From assembly GCA_038087015.1 (NCBI GenBank), contig JASBNA010000002.1:1736001-1800000 (forward strand): DNA of 64,000 nucleotides. Reading direction: 5' to 3'. The stretch comes from Cerrena zonata. Lineage: Eukaryota; Basidiomycota; Agaricomycetes; Polyporales; Cerrenaceae. The notes under the pieces were generated by a model. The model did not search any database and was not told the origin of the DNA. It saw only the letters and a list, made by a program, of their open reading frames with translations. Shown here one piece after another: positions 47,696 to 59,289 of the stretch (positions are counted from its first letter, which is position 1; each line of letters starts with the position of its first letter). The position numbers were made by a program, and so were the translations under genes.

Positions 47696-47911
47696 GAAGG
47701 TTGCAGATTAAGAACGCGATTTTTTAAGTGAAACCTCGTGTTTAGGGCAAGGTTCGCGCCCAAGCACGCGCGTCTCTTACGTTTACGTTGACTTAGGGTT
47801 AGGGGTTAACCATTCAAGCTCAAGATCCCAACACGTTGCAGGAAGGAAGCTCACGATAAAATGCGCAGGCCTATTAGGGTTCAATCAAGCTTTCAAGCAG
47901 GCTCAGACGCT

Positions 47912-48560
47912 CAAGAACGGCTCAATGACGATATCCTCGTCTTGAACGCGGCGATATGTGTCGTACAAGGCTGCAAATGGGGAACAACTTGAGGACAAGT
48001 CCGAAGAAGGCGTAGGAACCACTCAAGGTTTCCGGTGTACCTCGGGAGGGCTTCAGAAGGTTCTTGGAGGCTCTCACGTATGTCGTAAATGAAGTCGAGG
48101 TCATGTGTAGTACTTCTGCGACGACCAAGGAATTGTCAAGATCGAAGACGTGGGCTATAGTTTGAACACCGATTAATGGAATCAATCGGAGTCAGGGGAC
48201 ACATCGAGGATGAGGGCAAATCTGAGCAACGCTCTCATGATGCATTGAGTCGTAAAGGCACCTGAGCGCAATGGACCGAAATGTCTATGCTGACTTACAC
48301 GCCACTGACTTGGATCAGCTTGAACCCTGCGAAATTCTATATCCTCAAGGTCACAGACCTCAGGCACTTCAGCCATCGGATTTAGGAAATCACATACATC
48401 TGTGCAATCATGTCGGTGTTTTCTGCGCAGTGCGCTAGGCACCAAGTCAAGGTACGATCTTCAGGATACAAAGGTACCAACCGTGTTGCGGCGGTTGTAT
48501 GATATTGGAAATATCACAAATTTTTGCATACTAGTATCTCGTCATTGCAATTCTATGTGA
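47912..48560 (-). other. unresolved coding-like region or decayed gene
   Basis: Several coding-like stretches occur on the minus strand in different frames: RLVPLYPEDRTLTWCLAHCA, AEVPEVCDLEDIEFRRVQAD, MRALLRFALILDVSPD, TTHDLDFIYDIRESLQEPSE and ALYDTYRRVQDEDIVIEPFL. Possible GT-AG joins exist for some (for example a GTATGTG donor at about 48422), but I could not build one continuous protein, and one stretch is preceded by an in-frame TGA. It is either a multi-exon gene with indels like those in neighbours, or a pseudogene. No family recognised. Confidence 0.35.
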
Positions 48561-48716
48561 TTTTCGTGATCACGGCGAGATGTAGCTCCAGAGAAAGCAA
48601 AAGAGCAGCTTCATTCGTCTTGAGAAAGCGCGGGAAGGACGAAGCTCGTAGGCAGTGATACCAATATCCAAGAACATCAAAACTGAGTCCACGAGAACCG
48701 AGAAGACCGAACAAGT

Positions 48717-49589
48717 TTATACTTTTGATACAATGCCCCCTGACTTAATGCTGTTCAGGAAGTCGTTCTGGACCAAAGTGGCTACAGATAGTAATAATTA
48801 GATTTAGCCCTATGCAGGATCGGATAGATGTGGGAAGAAAGGGTAGAATAAATGAAAGGTCTTACCTTCTCGCGGATTCCCGAGAGCACCCTTCTGTTTT
48901 CCCTTTTTCGAGGACTTGTTCTCGATTTCTGGGGCGGGGAGGGTGGGTTTGCCTGATCCACGTTGGGATTTTAGCTTTTGTTCAGCGACGTTTGTTGCTG
49001 ATTGTGATTGTTGGATCACGTTGAATAGTTTAACGACTAAAGTCCAATTTTAAATGTCCTCGTCAGCTCCATTTCGATAATTCCGTATGTCCAATAACAG
49101 ACAAGCAAACGAAACAAACATACCACCTCTCTGCGCAACTTTCCTCAACGCACGCTCTCCCTCAGCACCCCAACCTCCAATGACATCTTTCACCCTTCCC
49201 TTCTCCTCCTTCTCCTTCCTCTCCACCTGCATAACCTTCTTCACCTTCAACTCCAATTTATCATCATTTCGTTGTCGGTTGACCGACGGTTTCAACGCTA
49301 ACGGTAGTGCAGACGGTGCATCTGTATTCAGCAAAGATTGGAGCGTAGTACCAAACCGGACCGCATCAGTAGCACGTCGTTTCCGCTTCAACGTCTTTTT
49401 CGATTTGGTGAACTTCGAGGCCTCAATTTCATCGTCGGTATCGGGTTCGTCTGCAGAAGATTGTCCACTGCCTGAGGCTAGGCTACCGGAGTCCTCATCA
49501 TCGCTAGGTATTGAGTCAAAGTTTTCCTCTGCGTCAGAGGCATTAGAGGCTTCCTCTGTCTGGAGCTTTTGTCGCTTTGTTACGGGCAT
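48717..49589 (-). CDS. RRP15: ribosomal RNA-processing protein 15 homolog
   Basis: Nucleolar factor of 60S subunit assembly (27S pre-rRNA processing). The start MPVTKRQKLQTEEASNASDA leads into an acidic, disordered N-terminus with a basic patch (KKTLKRKRRATDAVRFG). The RRP15 core follows: LQSLLNTDAPSALPLALKPS, KVKKVMQVERKEKEEKGRV and GERALRKVAQRGVVKLFNVI. A Lys-rich linker ends in a last exon coding ATLVQNDFLNSIKSGGIVSK. Introns are about 49023-49117, 48790-48865 and possibly one more. It lies head to head with HSP78, the ATGs 245 bases apart. Confidence 0.87.
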
Positions 49590-49677
49590 GTTTCTCGGAG
49601 AGTATGGAGGTTATGGAAGAGAAGTGATCGAAATGAGGCGCCCGGTTCGATCGACGGATCGGCAGCTTGCGAGTAGT

Positions 49678-49685
49678 TTCTCGAA
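49678..49685. promoter_or_regulatory. possible heat-shock element half (TTC-GAA unit)
   Basis: TTCTCGAA, two inverted nGAAn-type units, lies about 150 bases before the HSP78 ATG and 90 before the divergent RRP15 ATG. The third unit is imperfect, so binding by heat-shock factor is only possible. Confidence 0.25.
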
Positions 49686-49834
49686 TATGTCCGTTCGGCA
49701 TGACATGGGTTTATAGCTCTCGTCATGCTGCTTTAAATTGTAAACTTTCACCCTGCCCACGTCTCCCTTTCGTGCTTCATCTCTATCTCTAATATTACTC
49801 TTCTCTCTGTTCTGGATCTCTACTTTTGTTAAGG

Positions 49835-52800
49835 ATGTTGCGTAGGTTTGAAGGGGAAGCACGCACTCTATCCTTCGCGTTAGCCCGAAGACATGCCAGT
49901 TCCCGTTCATTAGGCTCGTTACTTTGGAAAGCTGCTGTGCCTGCTGCACAACCATTGCTTCGGGGAAATCCCGGAACGCGTATTGGTGTAAGGACCTATG
50001 CTCAAGGACCTCCTGGTGGAGGATTCCCGGGGTTCTCGATGGGACAGCAAAGGCAGAAGGGTGATGCTTTGAAGGAATTTGTGAGTACTTGATTCTTAGG
50101 ACGTATCACTGGTCCCCCATTAATATAAACCTCTATCTCTTCATGATTGATATAATTACTTGCCATGAATGTTGGCTGATACTTTGTGTTATGTAGAGCG
50201 TTGACCTTACCGAACTGGCGAAGAATGGCAAGTTGGACCCTACTATTGGAAGAGATGAGGGTATGTCGAGTTATTATTTTGATTTCTTCACTTACTGAAA
50301 TACGTGTATTAGAGATTCGCAGGACGATACAAAGTATGCCCAATCCTAATTTTTGGCATGTTACAATTAATGACTGATGTCTTGCCCAAAGTTCTTTCTC
50401 GAAGGACAAAGTCGAATCCTGTGGTAGGTATAATACGAACTCATCACACGTTCTAGCAAGTCTGATTATTGTTGTCTAGCTTATTGGTCCTCCAGGTGTG
50501 GGTAAGACAGCTATCCTTGAGGGTCTTGCACAACGAATTGTAGCCCAAGAGATCCCTGAGGTTAGTACGCTTATTCTCTAATTTGTTACTCTTAATCCCT
50601 AATAGTATTTGCAACCTCATGTAGTCACTACAAAACAAGCGAGTCCTCTCGATAGACCTTTCTTCCATCATGGCAGGTTCGGGCATTCGCGGCCAATTCG
50701 AAGAGAAATTCAAGTCATTATTAAAAGATATTGAAGAAGAGGTAATTCTATCCTCAATTATTTCTGATGGGTTATGGCTAATTATCGCAGGCCGGAAACG
50801 TGATTTGTTTCATTGATGAAGTCCGTGAGTGTCCATTCCGTCTTTCGTGCAACTATCGAAGTCTAATGTTGTCTCAGACACTCTATTTCAACTCGGGAAG
50901 TCAGAAGGGGGTGTCGACGCTGGCCAGATGATCAAGCCCGCACTTGCCCGTGGTCTACAACTCGTTGGAGCAACCACTCCCGACGAATACAGGAAGACCA
51001 TAGGCAAAGACGCTGCCCTGGAGCGACGGTTCCAACCCGTCAGCATTGAAGAACCTACTGTTGCTTCGACTATCTCTATTTTACGTGGTCTTAAGCCGAG
51101 GTATGAAGTTCACCATGGTGTCGAAATCTCAGATAGCGCTTTGGTGACAGGTAAATGCGGACTTCGGTAATGATGCCCAAGCAACTGACATTTGTTCTAT
51201 TTTAGCTGCCGTCTATGGTGCAAGATACATTTCGGAACGTTTTTTACCAGACAAAGCTATTGACTTAGTAGATGAGGCCGCATCTGCCCTTCGTTTGGCT
51301 CAAGAGTCTAAACCGGATGAGTTGGAATCCCTCGAACGCGAAATCATGACGTTGCAGATCGAGGCTGAGAGTCTGAAGAACGAGTCAGATGTGTTCAGTG
51401 TCGAGCGGAGAAACAAGATCGAACAAGACTTGAAGACGAAACGAGAGGAGGCGGAGAAACTTACTGAGATCTGGCAGGCAGGTACGTGCCCAATGCCCAT
51501 ATCTTCGATTATGTCTAAACGACTACCAAATACATCTAGAGCGGACCCGAATTGACAGAATAAAGGATGTGAAGGAACGTCTCGAGATGGCTAAGCACGA
51601 ATTGGAAGTTGCTCTACGACAAGGTCAACTAGAACGTGCTTCTCGGCTTCGTTACGCCACGATCCCGGATTTGGAGCGACAGTTACCAAAGGAGGAAGAA
51701 CGTACCGATGAGACAGAGTCTCCTCTACCTATGTTGCATGATCGAGTGACTTCGAATGATATCGCTCGGGTTGTTGCCAAAGCCACTGGTATACCTGTAC
51801 AAAATCTCCTCAAAGGTGAACGGGACAAGTTGGTACATGTGAGTTAAACTATTCGCAGCTCTCAAAATCTTGTGCTGACTGTATTCGAAATTAAATCATC
51901 AGATGGAAGATGTGCTCCGTCAACGTGTTGTCGGCCAAGATCACGTTGTCACTGCTGTTAGTGATGCTGTCCGAATTTCTCGTGCTGGATTGCAAGCACC
52001 GAACCGACCTGTGGCATCATTCCTCTTCTTGGGACCTACTGGTGTTGGCAAGGTATGTTTATCAACTTATCACACCTACTCGATAAATGTAGCTGATACT
52101 TCTCGAATATTAGACCGAATTGTGCAAAGCTCTCGCCGGTTTCCTCTTCAACGATGAACAAAGAGGGCTGTAAGTGATTAGATTTCAATGCATACAGCCA
52201 CCCGCTGACATATGCGTTTACAGGATCACCATCAACATGTCGGAATATCACGACCGACATACGGTGTCACGACTTATTGGTGCCGCGCCAGGATATGTTG
52301 GATTCGAGGAGGGTGGTCAGCTCACAGAAGCTGTCCGCCGTAAACCATACGGTATGCCTACCCCCACGACTGTCGTTCAGCACACTAACTTTCTTCGACA
52401 GCTGTTATTCTACTTGATGAATTGGAAAAAGCGCACAAAGTAGGTTTTTGTCATACCTGTCGCATGATTATAACTGAGAAATTCTCTAGGACGTTGCCAT
52501 GATCTTATTGCAGATTCTTGACGAAGGAACCCTAACCGATTCGCAGGGTCGGAAGGTCGACTTCAAGGTGAGTAGTAATGTTATGAGTTCAAATTTCATA
52601 CTCATATAATATAATGGTTAGAACACTATCATATGCTTAACAAGTAATCTGGGAAGCGACATATTGACCCATAAAGATGCAACGGATAGCAACGGCATCG
52701 TTACACAAGATGCACGCGACCAAGTACTTGAACGAACCGCTGAGTACTTCCCTCCTGAGCTTCTCAACCGGTTAGATTCGATGCTTGTCTTTAACAAGCT

Positions 52801-53225
52801 CTCCAAGGAATCTATCCTTTCAATCGTGTCTCTTCGTCTTGAAGATGTTCAGGACCGACTAAAGAGCCGCAGGATCACTGTCGACATAGATGAAAAGGCT
52901 AGAGAATGGCTTGCACAACAGGGATACTCTGAGGTCTATGGCGCCCGAGCTATTGCTCGCGTGGTCAGGACCAAGGTGCTGTTCCCACTCGCTCAGAAGC
53001 TTTTGAAGGGCACTATCAGGTATGGGTATATCGATCTCGTACTTGGCGATTACTTACGCATACATTGACAGGGATGGTGACGCAGTTACTATTCGCGTTT
53101 ACGAAGATGGTAAATCGCTGGATATTCGCGATAACCATCCACCAGATTCAAATATTACCCCAGCTGTCGATGCCTCGTTTGTAGAAGAACCTTCGTCCGA
53201 TGACCAATCTGAAGGCAAACGTTAA
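49835..53225 (+). CDS. HSP78: mitochondrial ClpB-type disaggregase HSP78
   Basis: AAA+ chaperone of the matrix that, with mitochondrial Hsp70, rescues aggregated proteins. A basic presequence region ([20 protein letters not shown]) precedes [19 protein letters not shown]. No ClpN domain is present, as in Hsp78. The first AAA module has Walker A GPPGVGKT and Walker [10 protein letters not shown]. The middle-domain coiled coil is at about 51300-51720. The second AAA module has Walker [31 protein letters not shown], Walker [12 protein letters not shown] and sensor TSNLGSD. The D2-small domain has [11 protein letters not shown]. About 800 residues over some thirteen exons, with a Ser/Asp/Glu-rich tail. 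All joins keep the frame. Confidence 0.95.
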
Positions 53226-53544
53226 ACCTGCCCCAATTTTGGACCTAGATGTATACATTATGTTCTATTAAACTCACCACTCCATGTATTGTATACTATT
53301 ATTATAATATTACATGTTTCTTGAAATACAAATTGCTTCGAGCCTGTTGACCTGTGTGTTCAGTCTCAGACTGAGACGGCTGTAAATGGAAGACTGACAA
53401 CTGCCGCTGATGTTCCCCACATCGCTTGGCCACTGCGTTCAGCTTAGACTCTAAACATCATAACCTTCATGTGCATATCGTGACGTCCCAAGCCACGATC
53501 GACGCGTACAACATTGTCTTGTCGATCTAAGTATATTATTCGTG
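53226..53544. other. intergenic region
   Basis: About 320 bases, the AT-rich 3' part of HSP78 followed by the upstream region of the ankyrin-DIL gene. Nothing else was seen. Confidence 0.45.
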
Positions 53545-56500
53545 ATGGAATCTTCTTCGAGTCTGCTCATTGACTTAACCGTCGAACCTGACTTACAACC
53601 ACTATATCCCACCACGGCCCAGGTAGCACACTTACTATCACCAAATGTCGGCCTCTCTCCAACACAGAAACAGCAGCTAGTCTCGCACTGTCTAACTCGT
53701 TCCTGTGTCTTTGGTGACTTTGCATTGTTATCATTCCTTCTGCTCGACTCTCAGGCGCAAGGCTTTCTTGACCTCAGCAAGCAAGATGATGATGGGTTAG
53801 GTCTTGTCAGTATCGCGATTCTAGGATTTGGGTCTGACAGCGAGAGAGATGTTGAGAGAGAAGAATGCATACGACTTCTCATTTCCGAGGGTGCAGACGT
53901 CAATCTGCCTGACTATGGTATGTCGATTAACTTCTTCGAGCTGGCTAACTCATCTAATCTTGACATTCCAGCTGGTTGGATATCACTCCACCATGCAGCT
54001 TTGGTCGCCCCTCCTACTCTGCTATCTCATCTGTTAACCCATGGTTGCTCGCCATTTGCTGTTACGCGCCGAAAGTTAACTGCTCTTGACATTGTCACTG
54101 CAAGTACGACCCTTCCTGGACGGGAAGATGTCGCGCTCTTACTTGAAGAACATATGCGTGCTCAAGGCTGGACTGGCGGTAGGATGGAAGAACGGAGGAA
54201 ATTGAGGGAACGTCGTCAACATCGAATGGGTAAACGACGCGATTTACAAGAAGGTGTCGAGAAGGCTTTGAATATTGATCCACGTTGGTGGGGAGATTCA
54301 GAGCCTGACTATGTTGCGGCTGAGCTCTCGGACGATGACGATGAAGATTCGAGTGCAGACAAAGATGTTCTGGTATAGACAATATTTTTGATTGTGATTC
54401 ACACGAGCTAATACATTGCAGACTCCTCCTCCAGATTATACAACCATGCTTGTATTCTCTCCTGATGCTCTGCCCGACATTTTTCAAACCCTTATCACTG
54501 ACTTTCGGCCATCCCTACGGAATTGTGAACCTGCCAATGCGTTGTACATGCTATCTCGATTTGCTATTCTCAATTGTGATCAGAATTGGGTTGAGGATCT
54601 GATCATCGGTGCTACGGATACGATTGAGGATACATTCTTTGTGAGTCCTCGTCTACTAAATATATGACTATGACAAATCAAGACTCATGAACTCGCTAGA
54701 GTCGTTCGGAGGACTTGCCTACCCTCGTCTTCTGGTTATACAACCTCACGGTTTGGTTACATCTCATGCGCTGTGATGATGCGATCCGGGATACTTGTGA
54801 GGAACTCGATACCTACAGTCTCATCGAGGAAGTCTTGAATTCTGTCTTTGGTAACGTCCGTTTCTAATTCAGAAACTTGGTTAATACTAACGTAGAACCA
54901 ATAGTCTTCATCATTCGAATTGCGGAAAGAAAAATAGATACCCTACTGGATGGTGCCCTATTGGACTACTCCCCATTGTCAACCGAATTCGAGTCTGTCC
55001 AATTTGAGTCTGAGTGGTCTTTCTACGTTCATTCGGTGCGGGAAAGAAGAAAGCCTCGCCTTCGCCTTTACCCATTCCCCCGAGTAATTCAAATAAATCT
55101 CTCACCCCATCTTCACCACCTCGGACTTCGAGCCGTCCCCCATCGCCTCCTCCGTCCTCATCAGTGGCTAGTGGCTTCGCTTCTCTGAAGCAAACCTTCG
55201 CCCGGGGCCACCGACCCTCAGTATCCACTCCTTTACAGTCACTGTTCGATGATACCCCAGCTCCACCTTCACCAAAGGATATCACATCCTTTATATCTGC
55301 TCTACATAACCTTCTTAGCGTTTCTGACATTAATCCAGCAATCACCACGCAGTTCTGGTCACAAGTTATGTACTGGACAGCATGTAAGTGAAGAGTATAT
55401 CCGCGATATATGCATGCTTATTTGCAACTTAGGTGAAACTTTCAATCGCATACTGACTAGGAAAAAGTACCTTTGCAGGTACGTCATCGTGATTTTACTT
55501 TGCCGCAAATATCCAATATTTTGTTTAGGTCAAGAGCGGTGCAAATTAACATGAACCTCAGCGTGCTTGAGGAGTGGATTGGGAAAATGGGGCTGCCTCG
55601 TGGGGTCGGATCGCACTTTGCACCTGTCCGTGATCTTCTGAATTGGCTACAAGTGAGTACTCCACGCTCCTTACTGCGTATGGAGATCTAACTTTTTTTA
55701 GTGTCTATCGTCAATAACGGAGTTCCCAAATCTCATAGCTACGATTCAGACCATGAGAAATCTTAATCCACTCCAGGTTTGTCCTTGTAGTCATTCACGC
55801 TCCATTTCATGCTGATTCTTGCAAAAGATGCGTCGAGCGGTTCGCGATTACAAATACGAAGTCAATGAAGGACGAATGACGGAGGAATGCATTCAATATC
55901 TCGCGCAACTACAGAAGGATTGGGAAAGGCACAGGGTGAAAGTTGGGGTGGAGGCTCTACGTAAAGAGGTATGGCCATTCAAAGCAGTTTCATGTCATCG
56001 GACTTAATTTCCCCTTAGATTGGCGAGCGTGACCGTGAACGGGAAGGGTCATCACCATCCAATGGATCCGGCTCTCCACCTTCGTCTGAAATCGTGCCTC
56101 CTCCTCCTGAAGCTATTACGGCCCAGAAAAACATCGATTCTTTGTTCGACCGTGGTCAGGAAAAATCTGCATGGGAGCCAGCAAAGGCACCTGAGGCCCT
56201 GGGTGAATTATTGGACTCACGACATATGCTTCCGCTTTTGTTGCCTTCCAATCCACGATATCTAGCGGCGGCGCCAGGAAAACAGCCCATAACGGAAGAA
56301 GAAAAGCGAAGGAGCCTACCCACCGATGACATTAGACGAAGCGCCAGCCGAGCTAGTTTCGGTAATAGAGGTTCTCTTGCTTGGAGAATGAACAGCAAGA
56401 AATTGCGGGACGTTAGTGCAGGGACCCTTCGATGGGTTGACGGGCAAAAATCAGCCTCCCGGTGGTTTAGACCTCGATTCGACGATGAAGATGAAGATGA

Positions 56501-56669
56501 GACTATACCCCCTCCACCATATACCTCGGGCGAAACACAGGACGACGAGGGCAACAATGCAGAATTAACTACTCACCTCACGTTGATGACTCGGAAATCA
56601 TCCCTAAGAAGTAGAGGACGAGCAAGTATGGGTGGTGATGAGATGGATTCTCCCGTTGACGAGGTTTGA
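53545..56669 (+). CDS. ankyrin repeat and DIL (dilute) domain protein, one frame break
   Basis: A conserved fungal protein of unknown function. The N-terminus holds ankyrin-like repeats (GLVSIAILGFGSDSERDVE, CIRLLISEGADVNLPDYAGW, ISLHHAALVAPPTLLSHLLTHG). Helical and acidic stretches follow. The DIL domain, shared with the myosin V cargo-binding tail, spans about 54440-55930: LYMLSRFAILNCDQNWV, VFWLYNLTVWLHLMRCDDA, TTQFWSQVMYWTACETFNRI and LLNWLQCLSSITEFPNLI. A Ser/Pro-rich insert sits inside it (about 55050-55260). The tail is disordered. The frame shifts by one base at about 55021-55026, between SEWSF and RSFGAGKKKA. Vesicle or polarity roles are suggested only by the DIL domain. Confidence 0.85.
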
Positions 56670-57058
56670 GGTACTTGACATTCCAGGCTCTCATGCTATA
56701 TTCTCATACAGATACCTTCGTCGTGCATTCAAACCTAGTACTGGTCTTACTTAAGCTTTGGATACCGGACAGTCTACTTAGAAGCAGGTGTAAAATAATA
56801 GACTTGTATATGTATTTGCAGGAACGACAGTACTACTCGATCGATCAACCCAGACCGCCGCGGCGTCGAGAACCTCTTGGTGTGAAAATTCTGCTCACTT
56901 GAACCAGTACAATCAAAGCTTGCACAGGGCACGGTGTGGATATGCATGCATGGGACCCCATATCTTTATCAGGCCTAGTTGTGATAATGAAACGACATAT
57001 AAACAACTGACGAGTCTTGTGTATCTTCCAACCACAGAGATCAGATTTCGTAACAAAC
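56670..57058. other. intergenic region
   Basis: About 390 bases between two genes on the same strand. No gene or repeat was seen. Confidence 0.45.
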
Positions 57059-58876
57059 ATGGTGCTTTCGTATCCTAATACTGTTACTTCCGTAGCTAGC
57101 CCGGCAACTTTGCTTATTCTAGTCGATAGTGATCAGAATGGATGGTGCAAACAGGTATAGAACTCCTTCATATATGCAATTTTAGTCTAATGTCGCTTTA
57201 GTTTTCAGAGGAAGGCTATAACGTGATTCATGTGCCATATCGTGCATCCTCTCTTGAATCCAACGTTCTTCAAGAAGTCAAGGAGGCCTCTGACACTATC
57301 GCAGACGGCGCCGATTGGGGTCTGATTACCTATGGGCTTCAAACAGGACATTTCCGTGGTATTGCAGCTACGCTGGGTTCCAAAGCCCAAAGTAGCTTGA
57401 AGGCTAGCATTCATTTTTGTCCTAAAATACCAGATGGTCAAGAAGCATTGCTCCGAAATGAAAAGGATGAATATATTCCGTAAGTTGTAGAATCCATCCT
57501 ACTGTAATCATGAGGACGATAGGGAACCTCTGAACACCTTTGGTATAGGACTATCTTCCATTTGGCATCGTCGCAAGAGGATTTATTTGCTTCACTTACA
57601 TTGCTGTCAGAGCCTGATGCTCTCGGATATAAATTAACAACATCGTCATATTCCCCAATCTCTGTCTATAGCTACCCCAAGGTATCGGATTCACCACCTT
57701 TCCCGTACTCGTTGAAAGCGCCTGCCTTGGTTGTAGCTGGAGAAACGTCGACGGCGAATCCATACGTTCGTTCTGCTACAGGGATTTCTTACACTCGAAC
57801 CCTTGATCTATTGAAAAGAACACTTGGTCCACATTACGACTTGGAGAAGTTGTGGGAGAAACACACATACTATGTGAGGATCTTCCAGTAATTTACATGA
57901 CGTGGGGATTCGAAATGAACATCTTGCGAAATAGGAATTCGGGGAACGAAATGCTCTCAGTACGACTTTATTTGGTTGATGTTGAGTGTCAGATTAACCT
58001 GCTTCCAGAAACGATGTCTACGATGGTAGCCACCCCATACGTGAATCACGTCGCAACCATGACAGGTGGTGTTGGATTCGAACATCTCGCTCGATTTTAC
58101 AAGGTACCACTCGATAACAACCGTCTGCAAAACTGATCAATAACATACTCTCTAGTATCACTTTACAGGCGAGAGCGTATGGAAGATTATCACTCTCTAG
58201 AACAGATCCACTCATTCTGGCATCTAGGTGACTCCTCCGGATACAGAACTTATCACAGTCTCACGAACAGGTGAGTGCATATGGCAGTGGTAGACTTGGC
58301 ATGTCAGTGTAACATCATATTTTACAGTTGGTGCGGACAGGATTATAGATGAAATGATTTTCAAATGCACTCACACAACGGTATGTATAATGATGTTTCG
58401 GGCTATGCTCAGTTATGTTCAGCCGGCGTTTCTAGGAGATTGACTATTTCCTACCGGGGATAAAGCCCACGGGAAAGCCTCTGGAGATAGCTCTTGTCGG
58501 CGTTGTCGCTTTTCGTGGAGACAAATTAACATTTGAGTGAGCCGTCCTTTGCAATATACCTCTCTCCTATAGTCTGCTTACAAGAAAATTTCAGACACAT
58601 GTGAGTCCAACCTACACCTCGCTTTCGCTGCTACGTGAATATACTGCCTTCCAGATACTGGGATCAAGCATCCCTCCTTGTACAGGTATGTACCAGTACT
58701 CAGAAGTTCAAATATTCGTGAATAGTGATATCGTCCGTCAGCTCGGCCTTCTTGATCCCTCGAATCTTCCTGTCGCAGGTATCGAGGTCGCACGAAAAGT
58801 AGTAGATCCCTTTGGTATGCCTAGTAATACTCTTATGGCAAGGTGGAAGGAGAGCGAAGGATTACCTATTGACTGA
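57059..58876 (+). CDS. dienelactone-hydrolase-like plus SnoaL-like fusion protein
   Basis: A fungal two-domain protein often annotated as carboxymethylenebutenolidase-related. Joined exons give MVLSYPNTVTSVASPATLLI, an alpha/beta-hydrolase-like half (VIHVPYRASSL, GADWGLITYGLQTGH, PYSLKAPALVVAGE), and a linker (LDLLKRTLGPHYDLEKLWEK). A SnoaL/NTF2-like half follows: TMSTMVATPYVNHVATMTGG, PPDTELITVSRTVGADRIID, EMIFKCTHTTEIDYFLPGIK and PTGKPLEIALVGVVAFRG. It ends HIYWDQASLLVQLGLLDP and ESEGLPID. At the nucleophile elbow the expected G-x-Cys/Ser-x-G reads GLQTG, so the first half may be inactive. About twelve introns; one internal exon is only 6 bases (58595-58600). Confidence 0.8.
58595..58600 (+). 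other. 6-base internal micro-exon
   Basis: ACACAT is flanked by TTTCAG and GTGAGT. Joining the exon ending TTTGA (58536) to this and then to ATACTGGGATC (acceptor near 58654) restores E-H-I-Y-W-D-Q, the conserved family sequence. Confidence 0.7.
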
Positions 58877-59289
58877 CCCGGCTGAATCACACCGTAATGC
58901 TGTTCGAGGGTAAACAGAAATCACTCATTGTTGTCGATAGAATGTACGTTGGGGAATCACTATCCAAGTCGCGTCCGAAAAAACGGCCCTTATAGTTGTA
59001 GGCAACGACTGCGGGCTGCGGAAAACAATCTAGAATGCGGTAACTTGTTTGGTAGTTTGCCATGTTGCTAACAACGCCCGGGATGCTTGGCAAAGACCGA
59101 AGCGCGGGTATTACACCTACCTACCTGATGTGGAAATTCACGCATAGCCACATAACACAGGCGAGCAGAGCATGGTGGCAAACCGACGTATTCATTAAAC
59201 CACACCTCAACTCGCCTTACCTTTCATCCCTACCCACCATCTTCCACGACATACGACTATACCCCTACTAGTGACCTATCTATTAGCTT
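58877..59289. other. intergenic region
   Basis: About 410 bases, ending in the promoter and short leader of the rhomboid gene. No further gene was seen. Confidence 0.45.
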
